The notes under the pieces: generated by a model | What the model was told of the DNA's origin: nothing | Databases searched by the model: none | Seen by the model: the letters and a program-made list of their open reading frames with translations, nothing else | Made by a program: the position numbers and the translations under genes | Origin: Kiloniellaceae bacterium | GTDB lineage: Bacteria > Pseudomonadota > Alphaproteobacteria > Kiloniellales > J153 | Direction: 5' to 3' | Length of the DNA: 64,000 bases | NCBI GenBank assembly: GCA_021776115.1 | Contig: JAJFGN010000058.1 | Coordinates: 1-64,000, forward strand | Shown here: positions 54,003 to 62,898 of the stretch, piece by piece | Position numbering within the stretch: the stretch's first letter is position 1 | Layout: each line of letters opens with the position of its first letter

Positions 54003-54297
54003 AATTCGCCTCCTAGAGTGATGCCTCGCCGGCAGGTTCGCCGGCCGCGCGCACCGGGCCTTGGTACATGGGCGTCGCTGCAAACCTGTCGGCAGCGACA
54101 TACCCATTCCGGAAAAGCGCGCCCCAAGATAATGGCGATTCGGGTCAGACTTCTCGACTCACGTCTGAGCGTTTTGGTTCACAAGTCCGTGAAAGTTATC
54201 ACGAATTTCTCACCGCGGCGGATCGTGGGACGGCTCTTGGCGTGCCTGGCCCGGTATGAAAAGGGCTTGGAAAAACGAGGCAGGATCCGACGCACGA
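54003..54297. other. Control region upstream of the CNPC-repeat gene
   Basis: A GC-rich 295-bp spacer with the repeat gene's ribosome site at its left end and a CGCCGGCAGGTTCGCCGGC inverted repeat at about 54028. No coding frame is convincing. A separate promoter for the CNPC gene is likely. Confidence 0.5.
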
Positions 54298-55722
54298 TCA
54301 GCCCAGACGGGCGAGCAAGCGAACCAGCCATTTGGTGCGCTCGCTAAATAGCTTAGGCACGTAGAAGCTGCCCGCCGCGCGCTTGTTGGCTTCGCCCAGA
54401 GTCGGGTAGGGCGCGATCATTTCGGCCAGGGCCGAGACCTTGGCGCCTTGAGACATCGCCAGCACCCAGGGTTGAATCAACTCCCCCGCCTGCTCCCCGA
54501 CGATGGAAGCGCCCAAAATCTTGCCGTTCGGCGCGGTGACCGCCTTAACCAGGCCACTGGTTTTCCGCTCCGCCTGGGCCCGGTCGTTTTCCGCGAAAGG
54601 CCAGCGCAGGATACGGATATCGCCATGCGCCTCGCGCGCGGCTTCCTCGGTCATCCCGACCTGGGCAAGCTCGGGCGCGGTGTAGGTGACCCAGGGCATG
54701 GACCGGGTATCGACCTTCGCCGGCCAACGGAACAAGGCGTTCTTAATGACGACCCCGGCGTGGTATCCGGCCATGTGGGTGAACTGCGGGCCCCCGGCCA
54801 CATCGCCTGCCGCAAAAACGCGCCGGTTCGTGGTGCGCAAGCGGCCGTCGACCTTTACGCCGCGCCGATCGAAAGCGATGCCCGCCGCCTCAAGGCCCAA
54901 ACCCTCGAGGCTTGGCGTTCGGCCGGCTGCGAGCAGCAAGGTGGAGCCGGTAATCCGGTCCTCCTGGCCGTCGCGCTCGATCCTGACGCCGACACCGCCG
55001 TCCGTGCGCTCGACCCCGACGACCTTGGCGCCTTCGTAGAGATGGATACCGTCGGCGCGCAATTTGTTGCGCAGGACCGAGACCAGCTCCGGATCATCCT
55101 TGGGCAAAATAGCGGCCATCTCGACGATGCTGACCTTGGCGCCGAGGAGCCGAAACGCCTGGCCGAGTTCGCAGCCGATCGGCCCGCCTCCGATGACGAT
55201 CAGATGATCCGGCCGCTCGGTCAGATCGAAAACCGTTTCGTTGGTCAGGAACTCGACGCCGTCGAGCCCGGGGATCGGCGGAACCAGGGGCCGGGATCCG
55301 GTCGCCACCACGAAGCGCCGGGCCCGGATGCGGGTGCCGCCCGCCTCGACCTCGCGTACGTTAACGAAGCGTCCGGCGGTTTTGAGAACGGTAACCCCAA
55401 GGCCCTCGAAGCGCTCCTCCGAATCCATCGGGGCGATCGAGCCGATTACACCCTGCACGTGATCGTGGACCGCCTGGAAATCGATGCGCGGCGGGTCGAA
55501 ATGAACCCCTAGGGCCTCGGCGCGGAGGTGCCCGGTGGCGGCCTTGGCGGCAACCAGCAGGGCCTTCGAGGGAATACAGCCATAATTCAGGCAGTCGCCG
55601 CCCATCGCGGCCTTTTCGATCAAGACCGTATCGGCCCCCATTTGCGACGCGCCCGCCGCGATGGACAGGCCGGCGGAGCCGGCGCCGAGAACGCAGATGT
55701 CCGGCGTTAGGATATCATTCAT
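54298..55722 (-). CDS. FAD-dependent disulfide reductase, MerA/Lpd-like
   Basis: A 474-residue class I pyridine-nucleotide-disulfide oxidoreductase. The FAD site is GAGSAGLSIA, the redox pair Cys in GGDCLNYGCIPSKA, the NAD(P)H site GGGPIGCELG and the second FAD motif AAGDVAGGPQFTH. In the C-terminal motif APYPTLGEA, Tyr replaces the catalytic His of Lpd and glutathione reductase, as in MerA, but the MerA C-terminal Cys pair is missing. Such proteins often pair with TVP38-family proteins, as here. The substrate is unknown. Confidence 0.9.
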   Translation of the reverse strand: MNDILTPDICVLGAGSAGLSIAAGASQMGADTVLIEKAAMGGDCLNYGCIPSKALLVAAKAATGHLRAEALGVHFDPPRIDFQAVHDHVQGVIGSIAPMDSEERFEGLGVTVLKTAGRFVNVREVEAGGTRIRARRFVVATGSRPLVPPIPGLDGVEFLTNETVFDLTERPDHLIVIGGGPIGCELGQAFRLLGAKVSIVEMAAILPKDDPELVSVLRNKLRADGIHLYEGAKVVGVERTDGGVGVRIERDGQEDRITGSTLLLAAGRTPSLEGLGLEAAGIAFDRRGVKVDGRLRTTNRRVFAAGDVAGGPQFTHMAGYHAGVVIKNALFRWPAKVDTRSMPWVTYTAPELAQVGMTEEAAREAHGDIRILRWPFAENDRAQAERKTSGLVKAVTAPNGKILGASIVGEQAGELIQPWVLAMSQGAKVSALAEMIAPYPTLGEANKRAAGSFYVPKLFSERTKWLVRLLARLG

Positions 55723-55814
55723 ACCGGCCTGCCCCTTCCCCAGCCCCTAGCGCCCTGGTAACGCACGTCCCGGCGGCGCACGCCCTGGACCCAATTGCAA
55801 GACCGCGCCGCGCC

Positions 55815-56564
55815 TCAACCCGATCCGGCCTGGCGCGCCCTGATTTTCTTATAGACCACGGGCAGCAGTGCCAAGATAGCAATGCCGAGGATTGGAATCA
55901 GGATCTCCGGTGTGAAGATGATCCGCAGGTCCGGCGTATCACCGGCGTCCAGGATCGCCCCCAGTCCGTTACCGAGGCTCGCGTAGACGAAGGTGCCGGG
56001 GATGATGCCGAAAAAGGTCCCGATCACGTAAACGCGCAGCGAAATACCCAGGAACGCCGGCACCAGATTGACCAGCCAGAACGGGAACAGCGGTATCAAG
56101 CGCAGCACCAGGAGGTAATTCAGGGCATTTTCCCGGAAGCCTTCCTCCATGCGGCGCAGGGCTGGGCCGGCCTTGGCGCGCAGCACATCGCCCAAGGCCG
56201 TGCGCGCCGCCAGGAACAGGCCTGTCGCCCCCAGCGTGGCCCCGATCACGACGCAAACCGCCGCCGGCACGGTCCCAAATAGAAATCCGGCGGTCACGGT
56301 CAGCAAGGCGCCCCCGGGAATCGAGAAGGCCACGACCAAGGCGTAGATCGCGACGAACGCCAAGCCAGCGAGCAAAGGACTGTCTTCGACCTGGTCCGCC
56401 AGCCAATCGCGATGCTCGCGCAGGGCGTCGAGCCCAACAAAGCGGTCCAAGCCGAGGGCGAAGAACAGCGCCAAGCCCACACCCAGGATCGCCAGGGGCG
56501 CTAATCGGTAGAGCAAGCGCCCCTTCTTGGCGGTTCTGCCGGCGGAACCGGTCATCGCATTCAC
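55815..56564 (-). CDS. TVP38/TMEM64 family (DedA superfamily) membrane protein
   Basis: A 249-residue inner-membrane protein with about six segments. SIPGGALLTVTAGFLFGTVPA and the conserved RLIPLFPFWLVNLVPA with GTFFGIIPGTFVY mark the VTT/SNARE-associated fold. The family is linked to lipid scrambling or metal/ion homeostasis. It is 92 bp upstream of the flavoprotein on the same strand, a frequent pairing. The start is the ATG at 56564. Confidence 0.9.
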   Translation of the reverse strand: MNAMTGSAGRTAKKGRLLYRLAPLAILGVGLALFFALGLDRFVGLDALREHRDWLADQVEDSPLLAGLAFVAIYALVVAFSIPGGALLTVTAGFLFGTVPAAVCVVIGATLGATGLFLAARTALGDVLRAKAGPALRRMEEGFRENALNYLLVLRLIPLFPFWLVNLVPAFLGISLRVYVIGTFFGIIPGTFVYASLGNGLGAILDAGDTPDLRIIFTPEILIPILGIAILALLPVVYKKIRARQAGSG

Positions 56565-56837
56565 TCGTCCTTCCCCACGGTTCGCGAAAAGCCGGCTCCC
56601 CAGGCTCTGGGCCCGCCTTTCTAGTATCGCAGCTTAGCACCGGCCAGTAACCTTGGTGTGAGGCCCCTACCCCGATTTTCCGCCCACCGCCACGGCGGGA
56701 TCATCGCAAACGCCCGAGCGGCGGGCCAGTGCCGAGGTAAATGAGCGGTATATCAGGCCTGTCGCCGTTGACAGACTGGGCGGCGGCCCGTATACAGCCA
56801 GCCGAATTCCAACCTAGCAGATACCGGAGAAACTGCC

Positions 56838-56972
56838 GTGAAGCGCACCTATCAACCAAGTGTGCTGGTCCGCAAGCGCCGCCACGGCTTTCGGGCCCGC
56901 ATGGCGACCGTGGGCGGCCGCAACGTCATCGCGCGCCGGCGCGCCAAGGGTCGCAAACGCCTCTCCGCGTAA
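56838..56972 (+). CDS. rpmH: Ribosomal protein L34
   Basis: The 44-residue basic protein ([20 protein letters not shown], then [18 protein letters not shown]) is the full bL34. Start is GTG at 56838 after GGAG. It begins the rpmH-argB block on the plus strand. The 273-bp gap to the TVP38 gene holds its promoter. Confidence 0.97.
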   Translation: MKRTYQPSVLVRKRRHGFRARMATVGGRNVIARRRAKGRKRLSA

Positions 56973-56981
56973 GCCGTTGTG

Positions 56982-57410
56982 ATGCCCAGCATCGGGCGGC
57001 TGAAGAAACGGTCCGACTTCCTCAAAGTGGCCGCGGCGCGCTCGAAATGGGTCACTCCAGGTCTGATTTTGCAAGCCCGCCAGCGGCCGGTGCCGGACAA
57101 GGCGGGTGAAGCCGGCCGGCCTTCATTCGGGCGGACAACTTACGACGAGGGCCCAGAAGTCCGGGTCGGGTTTACGGTCAGCCGAAAGGTCGGCAACGCG
57201 GTTCAGCGAAATCGGGCGCGGCGTAGGCTGCGGGCGGTGGCGCGGGCAGTCCTGCCGGCAGGCGGGCGGGCAGGTACCGATTACGTCTTGATCGGACGCC
57301 GCACGACGCTGGAACGGCCGTACGAGGCGCTGAGTGAGGATTTGCGCGTAGCGCTTGAACGGCTCAGCGGTTCGGTGCGGACGCGGCGGACCGCCCAGGC
57401 GGTAAAGTAG
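56982..57410 (+). CDS. rnpA: Ribonuclease P protein component
   Basis: Protein cofactor of RNase P, 142 residues. KKRSDFLKVA, FTVSRKVGNAVQRNRARRRLR and VLIGRRTTLER are the family core. A ~20-residue charged insertion (around DKAGEAGRPSFGRTTYDEG) makes it longer than E. coli RnpA. ATG at 56982; GTG at 56979 is one codon earlier. It follows rpmH by nine bases. Confidence 0.95.
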   Translation: MPSIGRLKKRSDFLKVAAARSKWVTPGLILQARQRPVPDKAGEAGRPSFGRTTYDEGPEVRVGFTVSRKVGNAVQRNRARRRLRAVARAVLPAGGRAGTDYVLIGRRTTLERPYEALSEDLRVALERLSGSVRTRRTAQAVK

Positions 57411-57418
57411 AGGCGCGT

Positions 57419-57712
57419 ATGAAAGTCCTGGAGATCGTGGCGGTCGGCATCATCCGCGGCTATCAGTGGTTCATCCGGCCAATCCTGCCGATGAGCTGCC
57501 GCTACTGGCCAAGCTGTTCTCACTACGCAATCGAGGCCGTGCAGCGGCACGGTGTGCTGCGCGGCAGTGTGCTCGCGGTCTGGCGCGTGCTGCGCTGCAA
57601 TCCTTGGGGCGGCTTCGGACTCGACCCGGTGCCGGAGCGTTTCTCTCTCAAATTGCGGATCCGCCACCCGGATGGCGGCAATTGCACTGCGCCTCGCCAC
57701 GACCATATTTAA
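57419..57712 (+). CDS. yidD: YidD membrane protein insertion efficiency factor
   Basis: A 97-residue protein with the YidD signature: GYQWFIRPILPMSCRYWPSC, HYAIEAVQRHG, GSVLAVWRVLRCNPWG and the four conserved Cys. It assists YidC, encoded 36 bp downstream. The C-terminal tail is longer and polar. ATG at 57419. Confidence 0.95.
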   Translation: MKVLEIVAVGIIRGYQWFIRPILPMSCRYWPSCSHYAIEAVQRHGVLRGSVLAVWRVLRCNPWGGFGLDPVPERFSLKLRIRHPDGGNCTAPRHDHI

Positions 57713-57748
57713 GCGACCGAGCACGTAGCCAGGATTCAAATACATCTC

Positions 57749-59518
57749 ATGGACCAAAAAAACCTAATCCTGGCGATCGTCCTCTCGGTCGCCATTTTAT
57801 TCGGCTTTCAAATTTTTTTTGGCGAGCAGTACGTCGCCCCACCGCAAGGCGGCCCGGATGCACCGCTAAGCGCCGATGGCACTGCGCCGCCTACCGCCGC
57901 ACCGACGGCCGCCGCACCCGGCGGCGTCAGCGTGCCGACGGCGGGCGGAACGACCGCCATTCCCGCCGCGCCCGCCGAGCTGACCCGCGCGGAAGTCATT
58001 GGCAAAGGGGCCCGGGTTGCCATCGAGTCGCCAACCTTGCGCGGTTCCATATCGCTGCTCGGCGCGCGGGTCGACGATCTGGTCCTGACCAGATACCGCG
58101 AGACCATCGAGCCCGATAGCGATGAGATCGTCCTGTTGTCGCCGCAAGGCACGGACAAGCCGTATTTCGCGGATTTCGGTTGGACCGACGCAGGCAGCGG
58201 CGCGTCCCTGCCGAATGCGGAAACGCTTTGGCAGGCCGACGCCAGCGTCCTGTCCCCGGACCAACCTGTCACCCTGTCCTGGGACAACGGCGCCGGCCTG
58301 CGTTTCGAGACCCTTTACAAGATCGACGAGAACTACCTTTTCACGGTCACGCAGCGTGTATTCAACAGCTCCAGCTCAGCGATTACCTTGCTGCCATACG
58401 GCTTGGTATCGCGGACCGGCACGCCCGATATCCTGGGCTTCTATATTCTCCACGAAGGCTTGCTCGGGGTCTTCGACGAAACCCTCACGGAAATCGATTA
58501 CAGCGACCTGAGCGACGACGGCCCGGTCCAGAAGGAAACCACTGGCGGTTGGCTGGGCATCACCGATAAGTATTGGCTGGTCGCGCTGGTCCCCGATCAA
58601 AAGCGTCCGATTAGCGCGCGGTTCCTGCACGACGGCCGCAGCGGCGTAGACAAATACCAGACCGATTTCCTCTACCCCGGCGCCACCCTGCAGCCCGGCG
58701 CCGCGACCGAGGTCACCAGCAGCCTCTTCGCCGGCGCGAAGAAGGTCTTGCTTCTAGACGACTACGAGGCCGAGCAGGGTATTGCGCGCTTCGACCTGGC
58801 GGTCGATTTCGGTTGGTTCTATTTCCTGACCAAGCCTTTGTTTTACGCCCTGCACTATCTCGCCGAAAAAATCGGCAACTTCGGCATCGCGATCCTAATC
58901 CTCACCGTTGGCATCAAGCTGTTGTTCTTCCCCTTGGCCAACAAGTCCTATGCCGCGATGGCGAAGATGCGCAAGCTGCAGCCTGAACAGGTTAAGCTGA
59001 AGGAACGATTCGGCGACGACAAGCAACGCATGAATCAGGAAATGATGGCGCTTTACAAAAAGGAAGGCGCCAATCCGCTCGCGGGATGTTTGCCGGTCGT
59101 GGTTCAAATTCCGGTGTTTTTCGCACTCTATAAGGTGATGTTCGTCACCATCGAAATGCGCCACGCGCCGTTCTTCGGCTGGATTCAGGATCTCTCGGCC
59201 TCAGACCCAACCTCAATTTTGAACGCCTTCGGACTCATGCCTTGGGGTGTGCCGGCGCTGGGCGCGCTGGAGCCGCTTAATTTGGGTGTGTGGCCGATTG
59301 CCATGGGAATCACCATGTTCCTGCAACAGCGGCTGAACCCACAACCGCCGGATCCGGTTCAGGCCAAGATTTTCCTCTTCATGCCGATCATCTTTACCTT
59401 TCTGCTGGCGCAGTTCCCGGCCGGGCTCGTGATCTACTGGACCTGGAACAACATGCTCTCGATCGCGCAGCAGTACGTGATCATGCGGCGCCACGGTGTG
59501 CGCATAGGCCGGACGTGA
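57749..59518 (+). CDS. yidC: Membrane protein insertase YidC
   Basis: Inserts and folds inner-membrane proteins with or without SecYEG. The 589-residue Gram-negative form has an N-terminal anchor (residues 7-24), a periplasmic domain of about 330 residues with a Pro/Ala-rich start, and five C-terminal segments including the conserved KTEMRHAPFF-type loop (here TIEMRHAPFFGWIQDLS) and YWTWNNMLSIAQQ. ATG at 57749. Its stop overlaps the GTP-binding gene. Confidence 0.97.
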   Translation: MDQKNLILAIVLSVAILFGFQIFFGEQYVAPPQGGPDAPLSADGTAPPTAAPTAAAPGGVSVPTAGGTTAIPAAPAELTRAEVIGKGARVAIESPTLRGSISLLGARVDDLVLTRYRETIEPDSDEIVLLSPQGTDKPYFADFGWTDAGSGASLPNAETLWQADASVLSPDQPVTLSWDNGAGLRFETLYKIDENYLFTVTQRVFNSSSSAITLLPYGLVSRTGTPDILGFYILHEGLLGVFDETLTEIDYSDLSDDGPVQKETTGGWLGITDKYWLVALVPDQKRPISARFLHDGRSGVDKYQTDFLYPGATLQPGAATEVTSSLFAGAKKVLLLDDYEAEQGIARFDLAVDFGWFYFLTKPLFYALHYLAEKIGNFGIAILILTVGIKLLFFPLANKSYAAMAKMRKLQPEQVKLKERFGDDKQRMNQEMMALYKKEGANPLAGCLPVVVQIPVFFALYKVMFVTIEMRHAPFFGWIQDLSASDPTSILNAFGLMPWGVPALGALEPLNLGVWPIAMGITMFLQQRLNPQPPDPVQAKIFLFMPIIFTFLLAQFPAGLVIYWTWNNMLSIAQQYVIMRRHGVRIGRT

Positions 59519-60234
59519 GCGGAGAAGGCGGAACCGCCGGCACGCAGCAGGGCGCGCTTCAAGCTCAACAGAGCCACGACGACCCCACGCCGGAGCAGAT
59601 CGAGGCCGGCCGGTACCTCTTCGCGCAATCCTGCATCTTCCTCGGCGCGGCCGCCGACGAAAGCTGGATGCCGAGCACCAGCGTCGCCGAAGTCGCTTTT
59701 GCCGGCCGTTCCAATGTCGGCAAATCGAGCCTGGTCAACGCGCTGACCGGACGCAAGACCCTGGCGCGCACGTCGCACACCCCGGGGCGCACGCGTCAGC
59801 TCAACTTCTTCGACCTGGGCGGCCGGCTGGTGCTGACCGACTTGCCCGGTTACGGCTATGCGCGGGCGGCGAAAACCGACGTTCAGCGCTGGTCCGCGCT
59901 CACCGAGCGTTACCTGAAGGGCCGGCCGCAGCTGCGCCGCGTGCTGTTGCTGATCGACGCGCGCCACGGCCTGAAGGATACCGACCGGCGTGTTATGTCG
60001 AGCCTGGACACCGCGGCGGTGTCCTATCAAATAATTTTCACCAAGGCCGACAAATTGACGGCCGGGGCCTTGGCCAAGAATCTGGAGACGACGGAAGCGG
60101 AGTTGGCGACGCATGCCGCGGCCCACCCCAACATCGCGGTCACCAGCGCCGTCGCAGGCACCGGCATCGCGGAGCTGCGCGCCGCCTTGGCCGCGCTCGC
60201 CGAAGATGTGGCGGTTGCGCGCGAAGAACAGTAG
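59515..60234 (+). CDS. ysxC: Ribosome-biogenesis GTP-binding protein YsxC/EngB
   Basis: A 239-residue GTPase needed for 50S assembly. G1 GRSNVGKSS starts at residue 64, G3 is DLPGYGYA, G4 TKADKL and G5 TSA. GTG at 59515 overlaps the yidC stop (GTGA); a longer frame reading back into yidC is rejected. The first ~35 residues are a polar extension. It is followed by argB after nine bases. Confidence 0.95.
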   Translation: MSGEGGTAGTQQGALQAQQSHDDPTPEQIEAGRYLFAQSCIFLGAAADESWMPSTSVAEVAFAGRSNVGKSSLVNALTGRKTLARTSHTPGRTRQLNFFDLGGRLVLTDLPGYGYARAAKTDVQRWSALTERYLKGRPQLRRVLLLIDARHGLKDTDRRVMSSLDTAAVSYQIIFTKADKLTAGALAKNLETTEAELATHAAAHPNIAVTSAVAGTGIAELRAALAALAEDVAVAREEQ

Positions 60235-60243
60235 ATTGTCGTC

Positions 60244-61152
60244 ATGAGTCAGAGAAACTTCACGGACACAAAGCATTGGCTGCGCACGGCGCGGACGCTC
60301 AGCGAAGCCTTGCCCTTCATGCGCCGCTATGCCGGGCAAACCTTCGTCATCAAGTATGGCGGCCATGCCATGGGCGACCCGGCATTGGCGGAAGTCTTCG
60401 CCAAGGACATCGTGCTGATGAAGCAGGTCGGAATCCATCCCGTGGTCGTGCACGGCGGCGGGCCGCAGATCGGGCAAATGCTGGAGCGCCTGAAAATACA
60501 AAGCGAGTTCGTCGACGGCCTGCGCGTGACCGATGCCGCGACCGTCGATATCGTCGAGATGGTGCTGTCGGGCAACATCAACAAAGCCATCGTCAATGCC
60601 ATAAATGCGGCGGGCGGCACCGCCATAGGACTATCGGGTAAAGACGGCGGTCTGATCCAGGCAACGCGCCTGCGCCGGAGCGTGCGCGACAGCGAATCCA
60701 ATATCGAGAAAGTTCTCGACCTCGGCTTCGTCGGCGAACCGAAAACCATCAAACCGAAGATCCTGACCGCCTTGGAGCAATCGGGCATGATTCCGGTGAT
60801 CGCCCCCATCGGGGTCGGCGAAGCCGGCGAGACCTATAACATCAATGCCGACACGGTCGCGGGCGCGATCGCGGGCGCGATCGGCGCGGCGCGGTTGCTG
60901 TTGCTGACCGATGTGATCGGGGTCTTGGACAAGGCGGGAGAACTGGTCACCGACCTAACCGTGGATAAAACCCGCGCGCTATGCGCCGACGGGACGATCT
61001 CCGGCGGCATGATTCCCAAGGTGGAGACCTGCATCGCCGCGGTTCAAAGCGGGGTCGAGGCGGCGGTGATCTTGGACGGACGAGTCCCGCATACCCTATT
61101 GCTGGAAATCTTCACCGACCGCGGCATCGGAACGCTCATCAAGCGGACTTAA
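60244..61152 (+). CDS. argB: Acetylglutamate kinase
   Basis: Second step of arginine synthesis, phosphorylating N-acetylglutamate. The 302 residues have [25 protein letters not shown], the substrate-binding [20 protein letters not shown] and MIPKVETC. The long N-terminal helix ([17 protein letters not shown]) is typical of arginine-inhibited hexameric forms, so feedback control is likely. ATG at 60244. It ends the conserved block. Confidence 0.97.
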   Translation: MSQRNFTDTKHWLRTARTLSEALPFMRRYAGQTFVIKYGGHAMGDPALAEVFAKDIVLMKQVGIHPVVVHGGGPQIGQMLERLKIQSEFVDGLRVTDAATVDIVEMVLSGNINKAIVNAINAAGGTAIGLSGKDGGLIQATRLRRSVRDSESNIEKVLDLGFVGEPKTIKPKILTALEQSGMIPVIAPIGVGEAGETYNINADTVAGAIAGAIGAARLLLLTDVIGVLDKAGELVTDLTVDKTRALCADGTISGGMIPKVETCIAAVQSGVEAAVILDGRVPHTLLLEIFTDRGIGTLIKRT

Positions 61153-61159
61153 TGTCTGG

Positions 61160-61620
61160 CCCGAAGCGAAGTGCTTTCCATCTCTGGCTTCGTAGATTTA
61201 CTACCTTCATACGTCATTGCCGGGCTTGGCCCACGGCTGTCCGGTTTAATCACGCGGCCAGGCCCGCAGCGGTCCCGGCGCCGGAGGTCACCCCCCTCCC
61301 GGCCTCCCCCCGTCAAGGGGGGAGGAGAAAATGCGCCACGGCGCCAACGAATTAACCCTCCCCCTTCGATGGGGGAGGGTGCGCGAAGCGCGGGTGGGGG
61401 TGACAGCCTCGCCTAGAACACTCGGCACTGGAGGACGCGTCGCTTTCATGTCCCAACCACCAACGCTAGCCGTCAAAACCTTGGGAGATCAGGGCGATCC
61501 AATGGTGGCGCAAATTTAAACCGGACACCCGTGGGTCAAGCCCGGCAATCCATCGAGGTTCCGAGCCTCGCTCCTAGATGGACCCTCGGGTCAAGCCCAA
61601 GGGTGACAAACGAGAGGCAA
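61160..61620. repeat. Cluster of mosaic intergenic repeats
   Basis: The region between argB and the DUF2336 gene is a mosaic: CGTCATTGCCGGGCTTGGCCC near 61219; a hairpin of CCTCCCCCC/GGGGGGAGG at 61303-61325; ACCCTCCCCC/GGGGGAGGGT at 61355-61380 with GCGCGAAGCGC after it; and GGTCAAGCCCGGCAATCC and GGGTCAAGCCCAAGGGTGACA near 61533-61607. These are standard alphaproteobacterial intergenic repeats. No coding frame is credible. Confidence 0.8.
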
Positions 61621-61635
61621 ATGGCACTCGCCGGT

Positions 61636-62898
61636 CTAGTCTTCGCTCCAGCCGACCAGGCCCTCGAAAAATTCTAGCTGCCACTTCATCTCGTCTTCGC
61701 CCAGGGGATAGTCGGTTCCATTCCGGGGATTGAGGGCTTGATTGGGCGCGATGCCGCCCATGCGCAATTGAAGCTGGACCGCGAAACGCATGGAGCACCC
61801 GGCTTTCCACGCCAGCGCCGTCACCCCCTTGGCACTGTGAGCCGAAAAGATGTGGTCGACCATCGCGTGGGGCATTTCGGCGCGCAGGGCGAGGCCATGC
61901 CGAATGAGGTCGCGTTCGCCGGCATTCAGCGCGGCGGTCAAGGCTTGATCGTCCAGCTTCCCGCTTTTGTGCAAGCGCTTGGCTTTCGCGGCCGGGTCTT
62001 CGCCCGCTTTGTCCTCGCCTTCCCCGGATTTCAGACGGCGGCGGACCTCCTTGGCCACGGCCTTCGCGGTTTTGCGGTCGAGGTCTTGTCGCGCCTGCAG
62101 CATCGAGAGCAGCGAACCGGCCACGAAACTGGCCAGCTTGCGGATTGCGCCCGAGGACAACTTGGGGCGCAGGACCAGCGGCTTTTGCCATGCCGTCACC
62201 TTGATTGCGGCATCGACCAAGCCGTCCAAGGCGTCTTCGCGGATCTGCGCGCTATCGTTGTCCAAGAGGGCGGCGATCGCGTCGTTGTCCGTGGTGCTGA
62301 CGATCGCGTCGGCAACCCTTTCGCCGACCCCGTAGCGCCGCGAGATCGCGCTTAGCTGCTCTCTGCCGGAGCCGCCCTCGATGATCTCAATGAGGTCTTG
62401 ATCGCTCAACAAGGGCGAAAATTCGAGAACCGGACAGGCGACAACCTCTTCGACATCGCGCGCCAGGCTTTGGATCACCTGCGGCGGCGCGCTGGCCAGG
62501 TCCTTTAGCGTTTCCGCGATAATTTGCCGCACCCGGATTGCCTGGTCCTGGGCCAGTATCTCGATCACCTCGATCAGGTATTTCTGAGCTTGTTCCTGCC
62601 CACCGGCGTCGAGTTCGGGCATCAGGTCCGCGATCTTGTCGGCCAGTATTCGGCGCACCGCCTCGTCGCGATCGCGCGCCAGAAGTAAATCGGCCTGGCG
62701 CGGCGTTTTTCTGTTGGCGGCAATGCGCTCACGGACGTCGACCGAATCGTCCTCGGCCATGAAATACAGAACTTCGGGGCGGACATCCTCGCGCCGGGCA
62801 ATGCCGGCGCGCACCTGCGGGTCCTTGTCCTTGGCCAGGCGTTTGGACTCTTCGTAGGTTAGGGCGGCGTCGGTGCCCGCTTTCGCGACCCGTGTCAT
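61636..62898 (-). CDS. DUF2336 family protein
   Basis: A 420-residue soluble protein. The N-terminal two thirds are helical repeats of the HEAT-like type typical of DUF2336 (LAKDKDPQVRAGIARRED and DEAVRRILADKIADLMPEL); the last third includes a basic segment and a compact C-terminal domain. It likely acts as a scaffold. The ATG at 62898 overlaps the stop of the diguanylate cyclase gene, suggesting joint signalling; function is otherwise unknown. Confidence 0.85.
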   Translation of the reverse strand: MTRVAKAGTDAALTYEESKRLAKDKDPQVRAGIARREDVRPEVLYFMAEDDSVDVRERIAANRKTPRQADLLLARDRDEAVRRILADKIADLMPELDAGGQEQAQKYLIEVIEILAQDQAIRVRQIIAETLKDLASAPPQVIQSLARDVEEVVACPVLEFSPLLSDQDLIEIIEGGSGREQLSAISRRYGVGERVADAIVSTTDNDAIAALLDNDSAQIREDALDGLVDAAIKVTAWQKPLVLRPKLSSGAIRKLASFVAGSLLSMLQARQDLDRKTAKAVAKEVRRRLKSGEGEDKAGEDPAAKAKRLHKSGKLDDQALTAALNAGERDLIRHGLALRAEMPHAMVDHIFSAHSAKGVTALAWKAGCSMRFAVQLQLRMGGIAPNQALNPRNGTDYPLGEDEMKWQLEFFEGLVGWSED

